Assembly: GCF_016924665.1 (NCBI RefSeq)
Contig: NZ_JAFFJT010000028.1
Location: 1 to 49,716, forward strand
Direction of reading: 5' to 3'
Source of the DNA: Nocardioides sp. SYSU D00038
Lineage (GTDB): Bacteria; Actinomycetota; Actinomycetes; Propionibacteriales; Nocardioidaceae
Length of the DNA stretch: 49,716 bases
This document shows positions 23,530 to 33,100 of this stretch, piece by piece. The translations under genes were made by a program, and so were the position numbers. Position 1 is the stretch's first letter. Each line of letters starts with the position of its first letter. The notes under the pieces are model-generated. The model was not told the DNA's origin. It saw only the letters and a program-made list of their open reading frames with translations, and did not search any database.

Positions 23530-24858
23530 TCACCATCCCGGCAGCACGAGGGCCGCCCACACGAGGAGCGGACCGGCGAGGACGACGATCACGCTGTAGG
23601 TCAGGATCTGCTTGTAGTAGACCGGCTCGCTGATCGAGTCGGGCTTGTTGGCCAGCATCAGCGCGCCGTTGGTCGAGAACGGGCTGACGTCGACGATGGT
23701 GGAGCTCACCGCCAGGGCGGCCACGAAGAACGCCGCGCTGATGCCGCCCTCGGCGATCAGCGGCACGCCGATCGGGATGATCACCGGCAGCAGGGCGGTG
23801 GACGAGGCGAACGCCGAGACCACGCCGCCGACGTAGCAGAGCACCAGCGCGCCGATCGCGGCGGCGCCGAGCCCGGCGGCCCAGTTGCCGACGAACTCCG
23901 GCGACCCGGCGGCCTGCAGGATCGCGGCGTAGGTGCTGACGCCGGCGACCAGCAGCACGGTCGGCCAGGCGATCTGCTTGACGGCGTCCTTGTGCTCGTT
24001 GGGGGCCATCATCGCCAGCAGCACCGCGGCGGTGATCGCGACGAAGCCGATGTTCTTGTCGAAGGCCAGCGCGATGGCGGCCACGCCGACGAACGCGAGC
24101 AGGGTGAGCGTCTGGTCGAGGCGCACGCCGCGGCCGGCGCTGGTGGTGGTGGGCGCGCTGGCGCCGAAGCCGCGGGCCGGCACCGACGCGCCGCCGCGGT
24201 GGAGGTCGTCGTCGGTGTGCTGGAGCCCCGGGTCGTCGGGATCGATCCGCAGGCCGATCAGCTTGCGACCGCCCAGCACGACGAAGAGCACGGCCGCGAG
24301 CACCAGGTTGACCACGAGACTGGCGATGAACACCGTCATCTCGCTGCTCGGCAGGCCGGCGTCGCGCATCACGCCGTTGGTCAGCGAGCCGTAGATGCTG
24401 ATCGGCGAGAAGCCGCCGCCCTGGGCGCCGTGCACGACGAACATGCCCATCATCAGCGGGCTGATGCCGTAGCGGCCGGCGAAGCCGAGGGCCACCGGGC
24501 CGATGATCGCGCAGGCCGCGGGGCTCACGGCGCCGACGCCGGTGAGCACGCCGGTGACCGCGAACATCACCCAGGGGATGAGCGCGACCCGGCCGCCCAC
24601 GGCGCGCACCCCCCACCTGACGATCAGGTCGACCGTGCCGTTGTTGCGGGCGATCGCGAACAGGTAGGTGACGCCGATGATCGTGAGGATCAGGTCGCCG
24701 CTGACGCCGGCGAGGATCTCCTTCTCGTCGAGGTCGAGGGCGTACATGCCCACCAGCCACGCGGCGACGTACGCCAGCGCGCCCATGTTGATCGGCAGCA
24801 CCGTGCCGACGACGAACAGCGCGACCAACGCGAGGATCGCGACCCATTCCGCTCCCAT
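23530..24858 (-). CDS. MatC-type dicarboxylate carrier (SLC13/IT superfamily)
   Basis: A 442-residue membrane protein with about 11 to 12 hydrophobic segments. The N-terminal half matches the MatC N-terminal family (LPINMGALAYVAAWLVGMYA, GDLILTIIGVTYLFAIA, NNGTVDLIVRWGVR), known from malonate carriers. A variable cytosolic loop (about 220 to 260) separates the halves. The C-terminal half has SAFASSTALLPVIIP and SSTIVDVSPFSTNGAL, as in ion transporter superfamily permeases. GAAGGA lies 7 to 8 bases before the ATG at 24,858. It is the first gene of the operon and faces the GntR regulator across a 111-base promoter region. Confidence 0.88.
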   Translation of the reverse strand: MGAEWVAILALVALFVVGTVLPINMGALAYVAAWLVGMYALDLDEKEILAGVSGDLILTIIGVTYLFAIARNNGTVDLIVRWGVRAVGGRVALIPWVMFAVTGVLTGVGAVSPAACAIIGPVALGFAGRYGISPLMMGMFVVHGAQGGGFSPISIYGSLTNGVMRDAGLPSSEMTVFIASLVVNLVLAAVLFVVLGGRKLIGLRIDPDDPGLQHTDDDLHRGGASVPARGFGASAPTTTSAGRGVRLDQTLTLLAFVGVAAIALAFDKNIGFVAITAAVLLAMMAPNEHKDAVKQIAWPTVLLVAGVSTYAAILQAAGSPEFVGNWAAGLGAAAIGALVLCYVGGVVSAFASSTALLPVIIPIGVPLIAEGGISAAFFVAALAVSSTIVDVSPFSTNGALMLANKPDSISEPVYYKQILTYSVIVVLAGPLLVWAALVLPGW

Positions 24859-24930
24859 GCCAGCTTCCTTCCGTCGCCCCCGCGTCCACGCCCGAGTGAC
24901 CGCGATCACGTGGTGGCTCAGTGGCCTAGC

Positions 24931-24960
24931 CAATAGGTCAACGGGTCACCCTGTCAATAG
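24931..24960. promoter_or_regulatory. Divergent promoter/operator between matC-like and GntR genes
   Basis: CAATAG occurs at 24,931 and 24,955 as a 24-bp-spaced direct repeat, and a GGGT-C-ACCC palindrome lies between the copies (24,943-24,951). On the minus strand TTGACA (24,952-24,957) followed 16 bases later by TATTGG could be the -35/-10 pair of the carrier operon. The regulator's ATG is only 9 bases to the right, so binding here could control both directions. Operator assignment is inference. Confidence 0.45.
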
Positions 24961-24969
24961 TCTGGGGGC

Positions 24970-25686
24970 ATGACGGACCGCGCCGACTTCCCGCCCCGGC
25001 TGCTGCGCACCCGCCTGTACGAGCAGGTCGCGGAGCAGATCACCGCCTGGATCGAGGCCAACGGGCTGCGCCCCGGCGACAAGCTGCTCCCCGAGCGCGA
25101 GCTCGCCGCGCGGCTCGGTGTCAGCCGGGCGACGCTCAGCCAGGCGCTGGTCGCGCTCGAGGTGATCGGCGTGGTGACCGTGCGCCACGGCGACGGCACG
25201 ATCGTCACCGAGGCCGGGCGCGGGCAGGGGCGGATCGTCGACGCCATCCGCGCCCACGCCCACCGGCTCCCCGAGATCATCGAGACCCGCGACGCGCTCG
25301 AGACCAAGATCGCCATGCTGGCCGCCACCCGCCGCACCGACGACGACCTGGCCCGGATCGACGACGCGCTCGCGGCGATGGAGGCCGACATCGACGGCGG
25401 CGGTCGCGGCGTCGAGGGCGACGAGCGGTTCCACGGCGCGGTGACAGCGGCGGCCCACTCGCTGCTGCTGGCCCGGCTGATGGGCGAGATCGGCGACCTG
25501 ATCCGTGAGTCGCGCATCGAGTCGCTCTCGCAACCCGGCCGCCCGCGCGACTCGCTGGCCGGCCACCGGGCCATCGCCGAGGCGATCCGCGCGGGCGACC
25601 CCGCCGCCGCGGCGGCCGCCATGCACGCGCACGTCGAGATGGTCAGCGACGTCGCCCTGCTGCGTGACACCGCACCGGACGCGTGA
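24970..25686 (+). CDS. GntR-family regulator, FadR/FCD subfamily
   Basis: A 238-residue regulator. The winged helix (about 8 to 75) has LYEQVAEQITAWIEANGLRPGDKLLPERELAARLGVSRATL. The FCD ligand domain (about 95 to 225) keeps the acidic and His residues typical of metal-assisted carboxylate binding (ETRDALETKIAM, FHGAVTAAAH, GHRAIAEAI, AAMHAHVEM). MatR and FadR-type relatives sense malonate, fatty acids or other carboxylates. It diverges from the carrier operon, so it is probably its local regulator. Its stop overlaps the next GTG. Confidence 0.9.
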   Translation: MTDRADFPPRLLRTRLYEQVAEQITAWIEANGLRPGDKLLPERELAARLGVSRATLSQALVALEVIGVVTVRHGDGTIVTEAGRGQGRIVDAIRAHAHRLPEIIETRDALETKIAMLAATRRTDDDLARIDDALAAMEADIDGGGRGVEGDERFHGAVTAAAHSLLLARLMGEIGDLIRESRIESLSQPGRPRDSLAGHRAIAEAIRAGDPAAAAAAMHAHVEMVSDVALLRDTAPDA

Positions 25687-26444
25687 GCGGGCCCGAGCAG
25701 CTCCTCGTACTCGTCGCCGGCCTCGGCGCCGGGATCATGACGTCGACGGTCGGCGTGGCCTCGCTGCTGAGCTTCCCGGTCCTGGTGGCCGTGGGGCTGC
25801 CCCCGGTCGTGGCCAACGCCTCCAACACCGTGGGGATGACCCCCGCCGGGCTGAGCGGCTCGTTCGGCTACCGCGCCGAGCTGAGGGAGCATCCGCGCGC
25901 CACGGCCGCGGTGCTCGCGACGTGTGCGGCCGGCTCGGTCGGCGGCGCCGTGCTGCTGCTCGCCCTGCCGCCCGGGGTCTTCGAGGCGGTGGTGCCGTGG
26001 CTGATCCTGCTCACCTGCCTGCTGGTCGGCGTCTCTCCCCGGCTCAACGCCTGGCTGCGCCGCCACACCGGCCCGGACCAGCCCGACCGCCTCGACCTGT
26101 CCCCCACGACGACGTTCTTCGCCACCCTCACCGGTGTCTACGGCGGCTACTTCGGCGCCGGCTCGGGGGTGATGATGATGGCCGTCCTGGGCCTCGGCAC
26201 CGACCTGCCGTTCCGCATCGTCAACGCGCTCAAGACGCTGGCGGTGATGGCGGCCAACGTCGTGGCCACCGTGATCTTCCTGGCCGTGGCCGACCTCGAC
26301 TGGCGCGCGGTGCTGCTGCTCGCCGGCGGCTCGGTCGTCGGCGGCTACGTCGGCTCGAGGATCGGTCGGCGGCTCTCGCCCACCCTGCTGCGCGGGCTGG
26401 TCGTGGTCTGCGGCGTCACCGCCGCCGTGACGATGCTGGTCTGA
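25683..26444 (+). CDS. TauE/SafE (DUF81) family permease
   Basis: A 253-residue membrane protein with about eight hydrophobic helices in two repeats. The family pattern is NASNTVGMTPAGLSGSFGY in the first half and GVYGGYFGAGSGVMMMAVLG in the second, with NALKTLAVMAANVVA after it. TauE/SafE proteins export small anions such as sulfite, sulfoacetate or organic acids. The GTG start overlaps the regulator stop (GTGA), so it is co-expressed with the regulator and may move a substrate or product of the divergent pathway. Confidence 0.88.
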   Translation: MSGPEQLLVLVAGLGAGIMTSTVGVASLLSFPVLVAVGLPPVVANASNTVGMTPAGLSGSFGYRAELREHPRATAAVLATCAAGSVGGAVLLLALPPGVFEAVVPWLILLTCLLVGVSPRLNAWLRRHTGPDQPDRLDLSPTTTFFATLTGVYGGYFGAGSGVMMMAVLGLGTDLPFRIVNALKTLAVMAANVVATVIFLAVADLDWRAVLLLAGGSVVGGYVGSRIGRRLSPTLLRGLVVVCGVTAAVTMLV

Positions 26445-26503
26445 GGGCTGGTCGGGCGCACGAACCGTGCAAAGGCGTGGCTGGTGCACCGCGGCGGGGG
26501 TGC

Positions 26504-26655
26504 GAATCGACCGGAACCACGCAATTGCGTGGTTCCGGTCGATTCACCCGCCGCCAATTCGCCACAACTACGCGATCGAGCGATTCCGGTCGATTCACCC
26601 GCCGCCCAATCCCCCACAACCACGCGATCGAGCGATTCCGGTCGATTCGCCCTAG
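26504..26655. repeat. 42-bp perfect palindrome plus 52-bp tandem units between convergent genes
   Basis: Positions 26,504-26,545 are a perfect 42-bp palindrome; its left arm begins GAATCGACCGGAACCACG. The right arm starts a tandem array of 52-bp units: 26,530-26,581, 26,582-26,633 and a partial copy 26,634-26,655. Each begins near TTCCGGTCGATTC, and the first two end CGCGATCGAGC. The array ends exactly at the stop codon of the ABC permease. No gene is visible from 26,445 to 26,651. Possible roles are bidirectional terminator, REP-like element or protein-binding array. Confidence 0.85.
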
Positions 26656-27728
26656 CTCGTCTCCCACCGGAAGAGCCGAGCGGCGACGAGCGTGACGACG
26701 ACCGCGAACGCCGCCAGGATCCCCATCGGCAGCAGCGCGGCTGCGGGGCCCTGGCCGCGGACCATCACGTCGAGCATGCCGTCGTTGAGGTGACGCAGGG
26801 GCAGGGCCTGCGAGACGACCTGGAGCCAGCGGGGCGAGCCCTCGAGGGGGAAGAACGAGCCGCTGAGGAACGCCATCGGCAGCACCATGAAGTTGGCCGC
26901 GTTGACCGCCCCCTCGGTGGTGGTCGTGATCGCTCCGGCGAGCAGCCCGATCGACATGAAGCAGAGCGTGCCGATGACGACAAGCGGGATCGCCATCCAC
27001 CACGAGCCGGTCAGCGTGAGACCGAACGCCGCGGCGCCCAGGCCCACGAAGATCGCCATCTGCACCAGCGCGATCCCCACCGTCACGGCCACCCGCGCGC
27101 CGACCACGGTGCGGGTCGAGACCGGGGCCAGCTGGAGGCGGCGCATCAGCTTCGACTGCCGCCAGCCCTGCAGCGTCGCGGCCGCGCCGAACGCCGCGCT
27201 CATCGCCACCGCCCAGCCGAGCAGCCCCGGGGTGACGTACTGGATGGTCTCCAGGGAGTCGTCCTCGACCTGCTCGGTGCTGAGCGAGAACCGCGGCGGC
27301 TGGCCCGACTGCGCGACGTTGGTGCCGTCGACGAACGCGCGCAGCGCGCCCTGGGTGATCGCGGCCTTGGTCGGGTCGGTCTGCGTGTAGTGGGCGACGA
27401 GCACGTCACCGCGCATCTCGATCGCCACGTCGGCGTCGCCCTTGCGGACCTCCTCGACGGCCTCGTCGAGGTCGTCGAGGCGGGACACCTCGAAGGTGTC
27501 GTCGAACGCCGCGCGCGCCGCTGGCGACAGCTCGTCGACCAGCGCGACGTCGCCGACCTGGATCAGGTCGACCTTCGACTGGCCCTGGCTGCCGAAGATG
27601 CCGCCGAACAGCACGAGGAACATCAGCGGGAAGATGATCGCGAAGAAGACCGAGGCCTTGTCGCGAAGGAAGCCCAGGACGATCGCCCGGCTCAGCGCGA
27701 CGAACGGGCTGGTGCGGCCGGCGCTCAT
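26652..27728 (-). CDS. ABC-2 type transporter permease
   Basis: A 358-residue permease of the ABC-2/DrrB-like class. A first transmembrane helix (DKASVFFAIIFPLMFLVLFG) is followed by a large extracytoplasmic domain (about 50 to 170). Five C-terminal helices then include GAAATLQGWRQSKLMRRLQLAPV and PMAFLSGSFFPLEGSPRWLQ, the signature of drug or lipid exporters. Its GTG/ATG region overlaps the ATPase stop by 4 bases. Substrate is unknown; antibiotic or glycolipid export is common for the family. Confidence 0.92.
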   Translation of the reverse strand: MSAGRTSPFVALSRAIVLGFLRDKASVFFAIIFPLMFLVLFGGIFGSQGQSKVDLIQVGDVALVDELSPAARAAFDDTFEVSRLDDLDEAVEEVRKGDADVAIEMRGDVLVAHYTQTDPTKAAITQGALRAFVDGTNVAQSGQPPRFSLSTEQVEDDSLETIQYVTPGLLGWAVAMSAAFGAAATLQGWRQSKLMRRLQLAPVSTRTVVGARVAVTVGIALVQMAIFVGLGAAAFGLTLTGSWWMAIPLVVIGTLCFMSIGLLAGAITTTTEGAVNAANFMVLPMAFLSGSFFPLEGSPRWLQVVSQALPLRHLNDGMLDVMVRGQGPAAALLPMGILAAFAVVVTLVAARLFRWETS

Positions 27729-28624
27729 GCGCGGTACTCCCGCCCGGTCAGCGAGAGGAACACATCCTCGAGGGTGCCGGTCTGCACCCGCACGCCGTCG
27801 AGCAGGTCGCGCTCGGCGAGCGTGGCGACGACCCGGGCGGGTTCGCGGGTCGTGAGCACCACCCCGTCGGGCGCCTCGTCGGCGTCGGACACCCCGGCCA
27901 GCCCGCGCGCGTCGGCGACGTCGAGCTGACCCGGCGCGACGGTGATCCGGGTCGGGCTGTCGAGCCCGCGCACCAGCGCCGCGGGGGTGTCGAACTGCAG
28001 GATCCGGCCGGCGTCCATGATCGCGACCCGGTCGCAGAGCACCTCCGCCTCGTCCATGTAGTGGGTGGTGAGCACCACGGTGCGCCCGGAGTCGTTGAGC
28101 CCGGCGAGCAGGTCCCAGAGGTTGCGCCGGGCCTGCGGATCGAGCGCGGCGGTCGGCTCGTCCAGGAAGACCACGTCGGGGTCGTGCACCAGCGCACAGG
28201 CGATCGAGAGCCGCTGCGCCTGCCCGCCCGACAGGTCCTCGACCCGGGTGTCGACCTTGTCGACCAGCCCGACCCGCTCGAGCCAGTCGTCGGCCGCGGC
28301 GGTCGGCACCGAGTACAGCGAGGCGAAGGTGTGGATCTGCTCGCGGGCGGTCAGCCGCTCGAAGAACGACGACGCCTGCAGCTGGACGCCGATCCGCGGC
28401 AGCAGCCCGGCGTTGCGCGGCCAGACCTTCTCACCGAGCAGCTCGACGCTGCCGGAGTCGGGGCGGCGCAGGCCCTCGATGATCTCGAGGGTCGTGGTCT
28501 TGCCGGCCCCGTTGGGCCCGAGGATGCCGACGAACTCGCCCTCCCCCACCTCGAGGCTGACTCCGTCGACGGCACGCAGGGACCCGTAGGTCTTCACCAC
28601 GTCGTGCACCGAGATGGCGGCCAT
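27725..28624 (-). CDS. ABC transporter ATP-binding protein (DrrA-like)
   Basis: A 299-residue ATPase with Walker A GILGPNGAGKTTTLEII, Q-loop VQLQASSFFERLTA, signature LSGGQAQRLSIACAL, Walker B VVFLDEPTAALDPQ and switch His TTHYMDEAE. The C-terminal 80 residues form the extra domain found in DrrA/CcmA-like exporters. It pairs with the permease encoded immediately downstream. The ATG at 28,624 is the first that gives the normal N-terminus MAAISVHDVVKTYGS. Confidence 0.95.
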   Translation of the reverse strand: MAAISVHDVVKTYGSLRAVDGVSLEVGEGEFVGILGPNGAGKTTTLEIIEGLRRPDSGSVELLGEKVWPRNAGLLPRIGVQLQASSFFERLTAREQIHTFASLYSVPTAAADDWLERVGLVDKVDTRVEDLSGGQAQRLSIACALVHDPDVVFLDEPTAALDPQARRNLWDLLAGLNDSGRTVVLTTHYMDEAEVLCDRVAIMDAGRILQFDTPAALVRGLDSPTRITVAPGQLDVADARGLAGVSDADEAPDGVVLTTREPARVVATLAERDLLDGVRVQTGTLEDVFLSLTGREYRA

Positions 28625-28644
28625 GCGCGGCAACCTACCGAACC

Positions 28645-30045
28645 TCAGCGGGAGGCCGCGGCCACCTGGGGCCACGGGCGGGCGGCCTCGATCTGGGCCG
28701 AGAGCGAGAGCAGCGTGGTCTCCTCGTCGGTGCGCCCGACCAGCTGCACCGCCAGCGGCAGGCCGTCGGGGCCGAGGCCGGCGGGCACCGACGCGGCCGG
28801 GTTGCCGGCGACGTTCCACAGCGCGGCGTAGGCGATCGCCGGCATCGAGGCGAGCGCCGAGCGCACGGTGCCGCGCCCGTCGAGGATGCCGGTGCGCGGC
28901 GGCCGGTGCGCGATCGCCGGCGTGAGCAGCACGTCGACGTCCTGGAAGACCCGGTTGGCGCGGGCCGAGACCTGCTCGGTGTGCCGCAGCGCCCACTCGA
29001 CGACCCGGGGCCCCACCCAGGAGCCCAGCCGGTAGGTCTCCCGGGTGCGCCGCTCGAGGCGCTCGGGGTGCTCGACCGCGTCGGCCTCGGCCCGGATGCC
29101 GGCGAAGAACTGGGGCACGAACGCCGCGGTGGGGTCGGGGTAGCGGGGGTCGACCTCGCGGACGTCGTGACCGAGGTCGGTGAGCAGGCGCGCGGTCTCC
29201 TCGACCGCCCGCACGTGCAGGGGGTCGGGCCGGACGCCGGGACTGACCGGCCGCACCGACCAGCCCACCCGCAGCCGGCCCGGCACGCGGCCGGCTGCCG
29301 TGACGAACGAGCCCCTCTCTCCGGCGGTGTAGAGGTCGCCCGGCAGGTTGCCGCGCACGGCGTCGTAGACGATCGCCGCGTCGAGGACGCTGCGGCTCAG
29401 CGGCCCGACCGTGCCGAGCGCCCACCACAGGTGCGGCTCCGGTGCGGTGGTGACCCGCCCGCGCTGTGGCTTGAGGCCGAACAACCCGCAGCAGGCGCTC
29501 GGGATCCGGATCGAGCCCCCGCCGTCGCCGCCGAGGCCCACCGGCACCATGCCCGAGGCGACCGCCGCCGCCGTGCCGCCGCTGGAGCCGCCCGGGCTGC
29601 GGGTGGGGTCCCACGGGTTGCGGGTCAGCCCCCGGCTGGTCGACTCGGTGTAGGGGAACGCCCCGAACTCCGGCATCGTCGTCTTCGCGACCACCACCGC
29701 CCCCGCGGCGCGCAGCCGGCGCACCACCTCGGAGTCGCGCGCCGCCGGCGTGCTGTTGGCCTCGCCGCCGAACGTCGTCACGGTGCCGGCGACCGCCAGC
29801 TCCTCCTTCACCACGACCGGCACGCCGTGCAGCGGCCCGAGCCGGGCGCCCGCGGCCTGCTCGGCGTCGCGGGCCTCGGCCTCGGCCCGGGCCTCCTGGG
29901 CGAGCAGCCGCGAGACCGCGTTGAGTGCCGGGTCCTGCTCGGCGATCCGGGCCAACGCCGCCTCGGTGGCGGCCCGGGCGGTCAGCTTGCCCCCGGCGAC
30001 GAGGCGGGCGGTCTCGGCGACGCCGACGGTGCGCAGGTCTGACAT
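28645..30045 (-). CDS. Amidase signature family enzyme
   Basis: A 466-residue amidase. The Ser-cisSer-Lys triad is visible: Lys in GVPVVVKEELAV, cis-Ser in SPGGSSGGTAAAVASG and the nucleophile in GGDGGGSIRIPSACCG. Size and domain order fit the GatA/6-aminohexanoate hydrolase/amidase group. Without gatB or gatC nearby it is not a tRNA amidotransferase subunit. The substrate cannot be predicted. It is a separate unit between the ABC exporter and the glutamate dehydrogenase. Confidence 0.92.
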   Translation of the reverse strand: MSDLRTVGVAETARLVAGGKLTARAATEAALARIAEQDPALNAVSRLLAQEARAEAEARDAEQAAGARLGPLHGVPVVVKEELAVAGTVTTFGGEANSTPAARDSEVVRRLRAAGAVVVAKTTMPEFGAFPYTESTSRGLTRNPWDPTRSPGGSSGGTAAAVASGMVPVGLGGDGGGSIRIPSACCGLFGLKPQRGRVTTAPEPHLWWALGTVGPLSRSVLDAAIVYDAVRGNLPGDLYTAGERGSFVTAAGRVPGRLRVGWSVRPVSPGVRPDPLHVRAVEETARLLTDLGHDVREVDPRYPDPTAAFVPQFFAGIRAEADAVEHPERLERRTRETYRLGSWVGPRVVEWALRHTEQVSARANRVFQDVDVLLTPAIAHRPPRTGILDGRGTVRSALASMPAIAYAALWNVAGNPAASVPAGLGPDGLPLAVQLVGRTDEETTLLSLSAQIEAARPWPQVAAASR

Positions 30046-30107
30046 GGGTCGTCAGGGTAGGGCGTCGGGGCCAGGATGGCTCCCCCGGCCCTCGTCCGCC
30101 TCCCTGC

Positions 30108-33100
30108 TCACAGCAGCCCGCGCACCACCCGCAGCCCGACCGAGAGCCGGGCCAGGTCGGTCTGGTCGTCGGCACAGATCTGCTGGAGCGTCTCGGCCGC
30201 CCGCCCCACCACGACCAGGTCGGAGTCCTCCCAGGCCGCGATCCGGGCCGCCGCCGACTCCTCCGGGCTGGTGCCGCGCAGCACCTGCGCGGTCAGCTGG
30301 GCGTGCACGGCGTGCAGGTCGTCGCGCAGGGCGGCGCGCGCCATCGTCTGCCACTTGTCCTCGCGTGGGAGCTGGACGATCTTCTGCAGCAGCATGGGCA
30401 GCCCGAGCCGCTCGCCGAGCGCGAAGTGCACCCGGGCCACGGCCGCGGGCTCGAGCCCGTCGGCGTGCGCCACGTCGACGATCCCCAGCAGCATGTACGA
30501 CGGCGGCAGCACCGCCACCCGGGTGGCGAGGTCCTCCGCGACCCCCCGCTCGACGAGCCGGTCGCGGCGCTGCTCGAACGCCGCGAGCTCGCGGCCGCTC
30601 ATCAGCTCGGGCAGCCGCAGCATGGTGCTGCGCACCGGCTCCGAGAACGCCTCCACCGTCGCCCGGCTGTCGAGCGGTGGACGCCGGGTCGTGACCAGCC
30701 AGCGCGAGGCCCGCTCGACCAGGGTGCGCATCTCGATGCGCATGCCGGTCTGCACCGAGGCGTCGAGCACGTTGTCGAGCCGGGCCAGCTCCTCGCGCAG
30801 CTCGAGGGAGCCGAAGATCTCGCGGGCCACGAAGTTGGCGCGGGTGAGCTCGGCCGCCGAGGCGCCGGTCTCGTCGGCCAGCCGCGGCCAGAACGTCATG
30901 CCGGCGCCGTTCACCAGGTCGTTGACCACCTGGGTCACGATGATCTGGCGTCGCAGCGGGTGCTCCTCGATCTGGTCGCGGAACCGCTCGCGCATCGGCG
31001 TCGGGAAGTAGCCCACCAGGTCGTCGGCGAGGTAGGGGTCGTCGGGAAGGTCGCCGGCCAGCAGCTCCTCGGCGAGGACGATCTTGGTCCAGGCCAGGAG
31101 CACCGACAGCTCGGGGGCCGTGAGCCCCTCGCCCCGGTCGAGCCGCTGCCGCACGGTCCGCGACGACGGCAGCCCCTCGACCTCGCGGTTGAGCACGCCA
31201 CCGCGCTCGAGCCGCCGCATGAACTCCTCGTGCACGTGGAGCAGCGACGGGGCGTGGGCGGCGGCGTTGGCCAGGGCGAGGTTCTGCTCGTAGTTGTCGC
31301 GCAGCACCAGCTGGGCCACCTCGTCGGTCATCTCGGCCAGCAGGGCGTTGCGCTGCTTCTCGGTGAGGTCACCGGCGCGGACCACCTTGTCGAGCAGGAT
31401 CTTGATGTTGACCTCGTGGTCGGAGGTGTCGACCCCGGCGGAGTTGTCGATGAAGTCGGTGTTGATCGCCCCGCCGCCGCCCTCCGGGCCGCCGCGCAGC
31501 GCGTACTCGATCCGCCCCGCCTGGGTGAGCCCGAGGTTGCCGCCCTCGCCCACGCAGTGGGCCCGCACCTGGTGGCCGTCGACCCGGATGGCGTCGTTGG
31601 CCTTGTCGCCCGCCGCCCCGTGGCTCTCCTCCTCGCTCTTGACGTAGGTGCCGATGCCGCCGTTCCACAGCAGGTCGACCGGCGCCTGGAGGATCGCGCG
31701 CATCAGCTCCGCCGGCGTCATGGTCGTGGTCGCGGGGTCGATGCCGAGGACCTCGCGCACCTGGTGGGTGAGCGTGATCTTCTTCAGCGACCGGCTGAAC
31801 ACACCGCCGCCCTCGGAGATCAGCGAGGTGTCGTAGTCGCGCCAGCTCGATTGCGGCAGCTCGAACAGCCGGCGCCGCTCGGCGTAGGAGGCCGCCGGGT
31901 CGGGCGCGGGGTCGAGGAAGATGTCGCGGTGGTCGAAGGCCGCCACCAGCCGGGTGTGCTCGGAGCGCAGCATCCCGTTGCCGAACACGTCGCCGGACAT
32001 GTCTCCGATGCCGACCGCGGTGAAGTCCTCGGCCTGGCAGTCGATCCCGCGCTCGCGGAAGTGGCGCTCCACCGAGACCCACGCCCCGCGGGCGGTGATC
32101 CCCATCGCCTTGTGGTCGTAGCCCACCGAGCCGCCGCTCGCGAACGCGTCGCCGAGCCAGAAGCCGTAGTCGTGGGCCACGCCGTTGGCGATGTCGGAGA
32201 ACGTCGCCGTCCCCTTGTCGGCGGCCACCACGAGGTAGGAGTCGTCACCGTCGTGACGCACCACCCGCGTCGGCGGCACGGTCTCGCCGTCGACGAGGTT
32301 GTCGGTGAGGTCGAGCAGCCCGGAGATGAAGGTCCGGTACGACGCCACCCCCTCGGCCAGCCAGGCCTCGCGATCCCCCGGGTCGGGCAGCTGCTTGCAG
32401 TAGAAGGCCCCCTTGGCCCCGACCGGCACGATCACGGTGTTCTTGACCATCTGCGCCTTGACCAGGCCCAGCACCTCGGTGCGGAAGTCGTCGCGCCGGT
32501 CCGACCAGCGCAGGCCGCCGCGCGCCACCGCGCCGAACCGCAGGTGCGAGCCCTCGACCCGCGGCGAGCAGACGAAGATCTCGTACCTCGGCCGCGGCTG
32601 GGGCAGGTCGGGGATCGCCGAGGGGTCGAGCTTGAACGACAGGTACGGCCGCACGGCGCCGTCGCGGCCGGGCTGGAAGTAGTTGGTGCGCAGGGTGGCG
32701 CGGACGTGGGTGAGGTAGGAGCGCAGGATCCGGTCGTGGTCGAGGCTGGCGACGTCGTCGAGGGCGCGCTCCACCTTCTCCTCGATCGCGCGCTCGCGCT
32801 CCTCGCTGTGCCGGTCGGGGTCGAACCTGGCCTCGAACAGCTCGACCAGCAGCCGGGTGATGTCGGCGTTGCTGCGCAGGGCCTCCTCGATGGAGTCCTG
32901 GGCGAACGGGCTGTTGCCCTGGCGCATGTACTTCGCGTAGGCCCGCAGCACCGAGACCTGCCGCCAGGTCAGGCCGACGCCGAGCACCAGCGCGTTGAAG
33001 CCGTCGGTCTCGCTCAGCCCGTCCCACGCGGCGCGCAGCGCGTCCTGGAAGAGGTCGCGGACCCCCTCGGGCATCGACCGGCCGGAGCGCAGGCCGAACT

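Noticed and set aside
26530..26655. CRISPR-like array
   Set aside because: The 52-bp units repeat nearly in full with no distinct spacers, and no cas genes are present.
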